From contig NC_135564.1 of assembly GCF_964340395.1 (NCBI RefSeq), positions 22,685,287 through 22,749,286 on the forward strand: a stretch of DNA of 64,000 bases, in the 5' to 3' direction. The notes beneath the pieces were generated by a model. That model was given only the letters and a program-made list of their open reading frames with translations. It was not told the origin of the DNA and did not search any database. The position numbers were made by a program, and so were the translations under genes. Within the stretch, counting starts at the first letter, position 1, and each line of letters opens with the position of its first letter. Source of the stretch: Glandiceps talaboti (Eukaryota; Hemichordata; Enteropneusta; Spengelidae). Positions 56,700 through 64,000 of the stretch are shown here, one piece after another.

Positions 56700-59311
56700 T
56701 ATAGTTCTATATATACAGGGGTTGTATAGTTCTATATGTATAGGGGTTGTATAGTTCTATATGTACAGGGGTTGTATAGTTCTATATATACAGGGGTTGT
56801 ATAGTTCTATATGTACAGGGGTTGTATAGTTCTATATGTATAGGGGTTGTATAGTTCTATATGTACAGAGGTTGTATAGTTCTATATGTACAGGGGTTGT
56901 ATAGTTCTATATGTACAGGGGTTGTATAGTTCTGTATGTACAGGGGTTGTATAGTTCTATATATACAGGGGTTGTATAGTTCTATATGTACAGGGGTTGT
57001 ATAGTTCTATATGTACAGGGGTTGTATAGTTCTATATGTATAGGGGTTGTATAGTTCTATATGTACAGATGTTGTATAGTTCTATATGTACAGGGGTTGT
57101 ATAGTTCTATATGTATAGGGGTTGTATAGTTCTATATATACAGGGGTTGTATAGTTCTATATATACAGGGGTTGTATAGTTCTATATGTATAGGGGTTGT
57201 ATAGTTCTATATGTACAGATGTTGTATAGTTCTATATGTACAGGGGTTGTATAGTTCTATATGTATAGGGGTTGTATAGTTCTATATATACAGGGGTTGT
57301 ATAGTTCTATATGTATAGGGGTTGTATAGTTCTATATGTACAGATGTTGTATAGTTCTATATGTACAGGTGTTGTATAGTTCTATATGTATAGGGGTTGT
57401 ATAGTTCTATATATACAGGGGTTGTATAGTTCTATATATACAGGGGTTGTATAGTTCTATATGTATAGGGGTTGTATAGTTCTATATGTATAGGGGTTGT
57501 ATAGTTCTATATATACAGGGGTTGTATAGTTCTATATGTATAGGGGTTGTATAGTTCTATATGTATAGGGGTTGTATAGTTCTATATATACAGGGGTTGT
57601 ATAGTTCTATATGTATAGGGGTTGTATAGTTCTATATATACAGGGGTTGTATAGTTCTATATATACAGGGGTTGTATAGTTCTATATGTATAGGGGTTGT
57701 ATAGTTCTATATGTATAGGGGTTGTATAGTTCTATATGTATAGGGGTTGTATAGTTCTATATGTACAGGGGTTGTATAGTTCTATATGTATAGGGGTTGT
57801 ATAGTTCTATATGTACAGAGGTTGTATAGTTCTATATATACAGGGGTTGTATAGTTCTATATGTATAGGGGTTGTATAGTTCTATATGTACAGAGGTTGT
57901 ATAGTTCTATATGTACAGGGGTTGTATAGTTCTATATATACAGGGGTTGTATAGTTCTATATGTACAGGGGTTGTATAGTTCTATATGTATAGGGGTTGT
58001 ATAGTTCTATATGTACAGAGGTTGTATAGTTCTATATGTACAGGGGTTGTATAGTTCTATATGTACAGGGGTTGTATAGTTCTATATATACAGGGGTTGT
58101 ATAGTTCTATATGTACAGGGGTTGTATAGTTCTATATGTATAGGGGTTGTATAGTTCTATATGTACAGGGGTTGTATAGTTCTATATGTACAGGGGTTGT
58201 ATAGTTCTATATGTACAGGGGTTGTATAGTTCTATATATACAGGGGTTGTATAGTTCTATATGTACAGGGGTTGTATAGTTCTATATGTATAGGGGTTGT
58301 ATAGTTCTATATGTACAGGGGTTGTATAGTTCTATATGTATAGGGGTTGTATAGTTCTATATGTACAGAGGTTGTATAGTTCTATATGTACAGGGGTTGT
58401 ATAGTTCTATATATACAGGGGTTGTATAGTTCTATATGTACAGGGGTTGTATAGTTCTATATGTATAGGGGTTGTATAGTTCTATATGTACAGAGGTTGT
58501 ATAGTTCTATATATACAGGGGTTGTATAGTTCTATATATACAGGGGTTGTATAGTTCTATATGTACAGGGGTTGTATAGTTCTATATGTATAGGGGTTGT
58601 ATAGTTCTATATGTACAGGGGTTGTATAGTTCTATATGTATAGGGGTTGTATAGTTCTATATGTACAGGGGTTGTATAGTTCTATATATACAGGGGTTGT
58701 ATAGTTCTATATGTATAGGGGTTGTATAGTTCTATATATACAGAGGTTGTATAGTTCTATATGTACAGGGGTTGTATAGTTCTATATGTATAGGGGTTGT
58801 ATAGTTCTATATATACAGAGGTTGTATAGTTCTATATGTACAGGGGTTGTATATTTCTATATATACAGGGGTTGTATAGTTCTATATATACAGGGGTTGT
58901 ATAGTTCTATATATACAGGGGTTGTATAGTTCTATATGTACAGGGGTTGTATAGTTCTATATGTACAGAGGTTGTATAATTCTATATGTACAGGGGTTGT
59001 ATAGTTCTATATGTACAGGGGTTGTATAGTTCTATATGTATAGGGGTTGTATAGTTCTATATGTACAGAGGTTGTATAGTTCTATATGTAGGGTTGTATA
59101 GTTCTATATATACAGGGGTTGTATAGTTCTATATATACAGGGGTTGTATAGTTCTATATGTACAGGGGTTGTATAGTTCTATATGTATAGGGGTTGTATA
59201 GTTCTATATGTACAGGGGTTGTATAGTTCTATATATACAGGGGTTGTATAGTTCTATATATACAGGGGGTTGTATAGTTATATATATACAGGGGTTATAT
59301 AGTTCTATATT
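56700..59311. repeat. 26-bp minisatellite, about 100 units
   Basis: The unit is GTTGTATAGTTCTATATGTA plus CAGGGG. Variation is concentrated at GTA/ATA and at CAGGGG/TAGGGG/CAGAGG/CAGATG. Long shuffled runs of these variants alternate. The array is in TMEM161 intron 5 and is split by a LINE. Confidence 0.97.
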
Positions 59312-60898
59312 ATTATTATTATTTAATTTCTTTAAAAAAAAAAAAAAAAGCGCACTACACTACGTCTCAGTGCTCTTTACATAACGATTAATAAAATACT
59401 AAAAAAAATGCCATACAATAAAGTACTACAATGCGTCATGCAAAGCAAAAAAAAAAAATATGGGGAAAAAAATAATTAAAATGCCATATACAAAGCGGAG
59501 AGAAAAAAATAAAATCTTACACTCCATAATGAACTTTAAAAAGATGGGTTTTCAGGGAGTGTTTAAAAGATTCAATAGAACAATTAGGAGTGATTTTAAG
59601 AGGTAGTTCATTCCATAGGATCGGTGCTGTGATGGAAAAGGCGCGGAAACCATAGTTTTTGGTTGTTGTGTTGGTGTCGTGTCTTGATAAAAGTAATCCT
59701 TCCGATGAACGAAGTGTGCGCCTAGGAACTCTGATGTCTATTAGCGAGCATAGATAATCTGGACATTTGCCGGAGATAATTTTATATGTCAGGAGAACGA
59801 TCTTGAATTGAATTCGTTTCTCAACAGGCAGCCAATGTAAATTATGTAGAACAGGTGTTATGTGATCGAATTTCTTTGTACCGGTAATGAGTCGTGCAGC
59901 GGCGTTCTGTACAGATTGTATCTTTTGAAGTTGGTAGTTGTTGATTCCGTATAGCATAGTATTGCAATATTAATCTAGTCGCGATGTGACAAACGCGTGT
60001 ATTAACTTCTCCGTTGTTGGAACGTCGATCAAGCAACGGATTTTGCCAATCCTGTATAATGCAAAGTATGCTGATTTGCAGATGTTATTTACTTGACTTG
60101 TCATGAAACCATCCGAATCTAACATGACACCAAGATTTTTGGCCGACATAGTTGGACAAATTTCTGAGGATCCGATTTTGAGACTGTCAAGTTTAACTTT
60201 GTCTTTCTTAAACCGCGAAGAAAAATGTATATTTATCTCTGTCTTATCATCAATAAGGATCAACATGTTAGATCTCATCCATTGCCGTAAATCTTCAACG
60301 CGTAGTTCAAGGTCTAATTTAACGTCATTTGGTGTATTGTATACAGCGTAGATTCCGGTATCATCTGCATATAACATGTAGTCTAGACCGTGTGAGGATA
60401 TGATTTCGTCAATGGGTGTTGTATAAAGAGTAAAAAGTATTGGTCCTAATACGGAACCTTGTGGAACACCGAAACGTAAGATTGCATCATGTGATGTTAT
60501 GGAGTCAATGGAAACGCGTTGAACACGACTTACATGTATTAGATATGAACGGAACCATTCTAAAGCCGCGCCCGTTACTCCGAATCGATACTGTAATCTG
60601 TGCAGTAGGATGTCGTGATCTAGAGTATCGAACGCTGCTGATAAATCGAGCATAACTAAGATGACATCCTTACGTGAATCCAGTGCCAGCATTATGTCAT
60701 TATGTACACGTAGAAGTGCAGTCTCAGTGCTGTGCCAAGCGCGGTAAGCCGATTGACACTTAGCATATAACTGATTATCAGACAGGTAGCCTTTCAGTTG
60801 GCCAGCAACGACGCGTTCCAAACATTTGGACAAAAAACTCAAATTTGACACGGGTCTATAGTTCTTAAGTACATTATGATCAAGATTCGGCTTCTTAC
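59312..60898 (-). mobile_element. 5'-truncated CR1/Jockey-type LINE inserted in the satellite
   Basis: The element is bounded on both sides by the same 26-bp satellite. Its 3' end (low coordinates) has an A/T-rich tract and an AAT microsatellite, the usual tail of this group. Coding sequence begins abruptly at 60898 inside the reverse-transcriptase domain (KKPNLDHNVLKNYRPVSNL), so about the first half of the element, including any endonuclease, is missing. Confidence 0.9.
59517..60898 (-). pseudogene. LINE reverse transcriptase, truncated, with one in-frame stop
   Basis: One continuous minus-strand frame of about 460 codons. In order: NYRPVSNLSFLSKCLERVV (RT motif 1), STETALLRVHNDI (motif 2), VMLDLSAAFDTLDHDILLHR (motif A, catalytic D), RFGVPQGSVLGPILFTLY (motif B), LDYMLYADDTGIYAVY (motif C, YADD) and NLGVMLDSD (thumb side). 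After TSRLD comes a TAA codon (59970-59972), then YCNTMLYGI and the usual C-terminal WLPVEKRI and FSITAPILWNELP motifs. Related elements read TSRLDYCN without a break, so the stop is an inserted codon. All catalytic aspartates are kept, which suggests a young copy. It is not functional because it is 5' truncated. Confidence 0.9.
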
Positions 60899-62937
60899 AT
60901 ATACATGGGTTGTATAGTTCTATATATACATGGGTTGTATAGTTCTATATATACAGGGGTTGTATAGTTCTATATATACAGGGGTTGTATAGTTCTATAT
61001 ATACAGGGGTTGTATAGTTCTATATATACAGGGGTTGTATAGTTCTATATGTATAGGGGTTGTATAGTTCTATATGTATAGGGGTTGTATAGTTCTATAT
61101 GTACAGATGTTGTATAGTTCTATATATACAGGTGTTGTATAGTTCTATATGTATAGGGGTTGTATAGTTCTATATGTACAGGGGTTGTATAGTTCTATAT
61201 GTACAGGGGTTGTATAGTTCTATATGTACAGGGGTTGTATAGTTCTATATATACAGGGGTTGTATAGTTCTATATATACAGGGGTTGTATAGTTATATAT
61301 AGATGGGTTGTATAGTTCTATATATACATGGGTTGTATAGTTCTATATATACAGGGGTTGTATAGTTATATATAGATGGGTTGTATAGTTCTATATGTAC
61401 AGGGGTTGTATAGTTCTATATATACAGGGGTTGTATAGTTCTATATATACATGGGTTGTATAGTTCTATATATACAGGGGTTGTATAGTTATATATAGAT
61501 GGGTTGTATAGTTCTATATGTACAGGGGTTGTATAGTTATATATAGATGGGTTGTATAGTTCTATATATACAGGGGTTGTATAGTTCTATATGTACAGGG
61601 GTTGTATAGTTCTATATGTACAGGGGTTGTATAGTTCTATATGTATAGGGGTTGTATAGTTCTATATGTACAGGGGTTGTATAGTTCTATATATACAGGG
61701 GTTGTATAGTTCTATATGTACAGGGGTTGTATAGTTCTATATATACAGGGGTTGTATAGTTCTATATATACAGGGGTTGTATAGTTCTATATGTACAGGG
61801 GTTGTATAGTTCTATATATACAGGGGTTGTATAGTTCTATATGTACAGGGGTTGTATAGTTCTATATATACAGGGGTTGTATAGTTCTATATGTACAGGG
61901 GTTGTATCGTTCTATATGTACAGGGGTTGTATCGTTCTATATGTACAGGGGTTGTATAGTTCTATATGTACAGGGGTTGTATAGTTCTATATATACAGGG
62001 GTTGTATAGTTCTATATATACAGGGGTTGTATAGTTCTATATGTACAGGGGTTGTATAGTTCTATATATACAGGGGTTGTATAGTTCTATATATACAGGG
62101 GTTGTATAGTTCTATATGTACAGGGGTTGTATAGTTCTATATGTACAGGGGTTGTATAGTTCTATATATACAGGGGTTGTATAGTTCTATATGTATAGGG
62201 GTTGTATAGTTCTATATGTACAGGGGTTGTATAGTTCTATATGTACAGGGGTTGTATAGTTCTATATATACAGGGGTTGTATAGTTCTATATGTACAGGG
62301 GTTGTATAGTTCTATATATACAGGGGTTGTATAGTTCTATATATACAGGGGTTGTATAGTTCTATATATACAGGGGTTGTATAGTTATATATAGATGGGT
62401 TGTATAGTTCTATATATACAGGGGTTGTATAGTTCTATATGTACAGGGGTTGTATAGTTCTATATGTACAGGGGTTGTATAGTTCTATATATACAGGGGT
62501 TGTATAGTTCTATATATACAGGGGTTGTATAGTTCTATATATACAGGGGTTGTATAGTTCTATATATACAGGGGTTGTATAGTTCTATATGTACAGGGGT
62601 TGTATAGTTCTATATGTACAGGGGTTGTATAGTTCTATATATACAGGGGTTGTATAGTTCTATATATACAGGGGTTGTATAGTTCTATATATACAGGGGT
62701 TGTATAGTTCTATATGTACAGGGGTTGTATAGTTCTATATATACAGGGGTTGTATAGTTCTATATGTACAGAGGTTGTATAGTTCTATATATACAGGGGT
62801 TGTATAGTTCTATATATACAGGGGTTGTATAGTTCTATATGTACAGGGGTTGTATAGTAACTGTTCTATATATACAGGGGTTGTATAGTTCTATATATAC
62901 AGGGGGTTGTATAGTTCTATATGTACAGGGGTTATAT
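60899..62937. repeat. 26-bp minisatellite, second part, about 78 units
   Basis: Same unit as 56700-59311, with an extra variant TATATATAGATGG (61287-61560, 62380-62400) not seen in the first part. The last units carry GTATCGTTC (61908-61935) and TAGTAACTGTTC (62856) changes. Confidence 0.97.
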
Positions 62938-63075
62938 TCTACATGTACATGTATATTGCAAAGATAACTTTAAAGATTCATAGATAAATTAATGAACACT
63001 CAAGATTGCATTAAAATATGTCTAGGAACATGACCACACCCATAGCAACAGCCAAATGATCACATATATCGACCG
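62938..63075. repeat. One unit of the 120-bp repeat of 37650-38330
   Basis: ATATTGCAAAGATAAC, then GGAACATGACCACACCCATA, then GCAACAGCCAAATGATCACA match the intron 3 repeat in order. Confidence 0.75.
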
Positions 63076-63825
63076 TCAACCCTACCCACACTCCCTACAT
63101 AATATACCCACATAGAGTCTAATAACTCAACCATACCCCCACTTCCTACATATACAGCCACAGTCTAATAACTCAACCCTACCCCCACTTCCTACATATA
63201 CAGCCACTGTGTCTAATAACTCAACCCTACCCCCACTTCCTACATATAAAGCCACAGTCTAACAACTCAACCCTACACCCACTTCCTACATATACAGCCA
63301 CAGTCTAATAACTCAACCCTACCCCCACTTCCTACATATACAGCCACAGTCTAATAACTCAACCCTACACCCACTTTCTACATATACAGCCACAGTCTAA
63401 TAACTCAACCCTCAACCCTACCCCCACTTCCTACATATACAGCCACAGTCTAATAACTCAACCCTCAACCCTACCCCCACTTCCTACATATACAGCCACA
63501 GTCTAACAACTCAACCCTACACCCACTTCCTACATATACAGCCACAGTCTAATAACTCAACCCTCAACCCTACCCCCACTTCCTACATATACAGCCACAG
63601 TCTAATAACTCAACCCTACCCCCACTTCCTACATATAAAGCCACAGTCTAACAACTCAACCCTACACCCACTTCCTACATATACAGCCACAGTCTAATAA
63701 CTCAACCCTACCCCCACTTCCTACATATACAGCCACAGTCTAATAACTCAACCCTACCCCCGCTTCCTACATATAAAGCTACAGTCTAATAACTCAACCC
63801 TCAACCCTACACCCACTTCCTACAT
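63076..63825. repeat. 46-bp minisatellite, about 16 units
   Basis: The unit contains TAATAACTCAACCCTACCCC, CACTTCCTACATATACAG and CCACAGTC. Variants are CCTACACCC and a longer form AACCCTCAACCCTA. The first two units are diverged. Confidence 0.95.
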
Positions 63826-64000
63826 GTCTAAAAATCACTTCCGCGTTATACTGTCGAGCGTAGTATCATGCACCTCTCTGATAACTGCAATGCGGTTGTT
63901 TACATGTCAGCCTTAACTTTATCATCCAATCAGAGTGCGCGTTTGCTCAGTAGTATGACGTAATGTTTACTATTTGCATATCACTCAGCGATATATTCAA
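63826..64000. other. Right-edge sequence, unassigned
   Basis: Unique sequence after the last array. No exon matching the next part of TMEM161 is seen before the window ends. Confidence 0.4.

Noticed and set aside
55812-56704. Frames of 76-147 codons in the 150-bp array
   Set aside because: Repeat translation; no codon or domain evidence and no splice signals.

Overview
This is animal (metazoan) nuclear DNA. It has a spliced gene with GT-AG introns, a LINE with a CR1/Jockey-type reverse transcriptase, a Penelope-type relic, many terminal-inverted-repeat DNA elements, and long minisatellites. There are no bacterial operons. Frequent TACATGTA words, the mix of DNA transposons and the hairpin-headed dispersed repeats suggest a marine invertebrate such as a lancelet or mollusc. 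That is an impression; the window does not fix the species.

The one gene I can assign firmly is the + strand orthologue of TMEM161 (TMEM161A/B family, multi-pass membrane protein). I rebuilt five exons from sequence similarity, splice sites and intron phase: 19117-19119 (ATG only), 27328-27428, 35847-35945, 54009-54263 and 54524-54675. They give about the first 204 residues; the rest lies beyond the right edge. The gene covers at least 44.9 kb of the window. Its introns (8.2, 8.4, 18.1, 0.26 and more than 9.3 kb) are largely tandem repeats and transposons.

Layout. Positions 21-3363: an intact-looking DNA element with TATGGAAAGCC termini and a 6-bp target duplication, two mirrored satellite arrays and a core with a small SAM-domain ORF; its empty target is preserved in a related repeat at 12779-12784. 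Positions 3364-13070: a dispersed repeat family, a 5.8-kb inverted-repeat structure with a LINE relic, a 22-bp tandem repeat with a perfect hairpin, a 9-bp-TSD element and a Harbinger-like element. Positions 13071-19116: mostly unassigned sequence, degenerate repeats, a TAA-flanked MITE and the probable TMEM161 promoter. Positions 19120-27327 (intron 1): a second 9-bp-TSD-family element, a 39-bp satellite, an antisense 173-codon open frame, two nested CAGGGCTCGAAATT elements with 5-bp duplications, and a TTAA element. Positions 27429-35846 (intron 2): a 51-bp minisatellite, a 4.9-kb structure with Tc1/mariner-like ends, an antisense candidate exon for a type II membrane protein, and a CATA microsatellite. 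Positions 35946-54008 (intron 3): a 21-bp minisatellite present twice in opposite orientation, a 35-bp minisatellite of about 100 units, dispersed repeats and a Penelope relic. Positions 54676-64000 (intron 5): a foldback element, a 150-bp array, about 180 units of a 26-bp minisatellite split by a 5'-truncated LINE, and a 46-bp array.

Almost all long open frames here are by-products of minisatellites whose period is a multiple of three (21, 39, 105 bp), which stay open in several frames at once. They are described as repeats, not genes.
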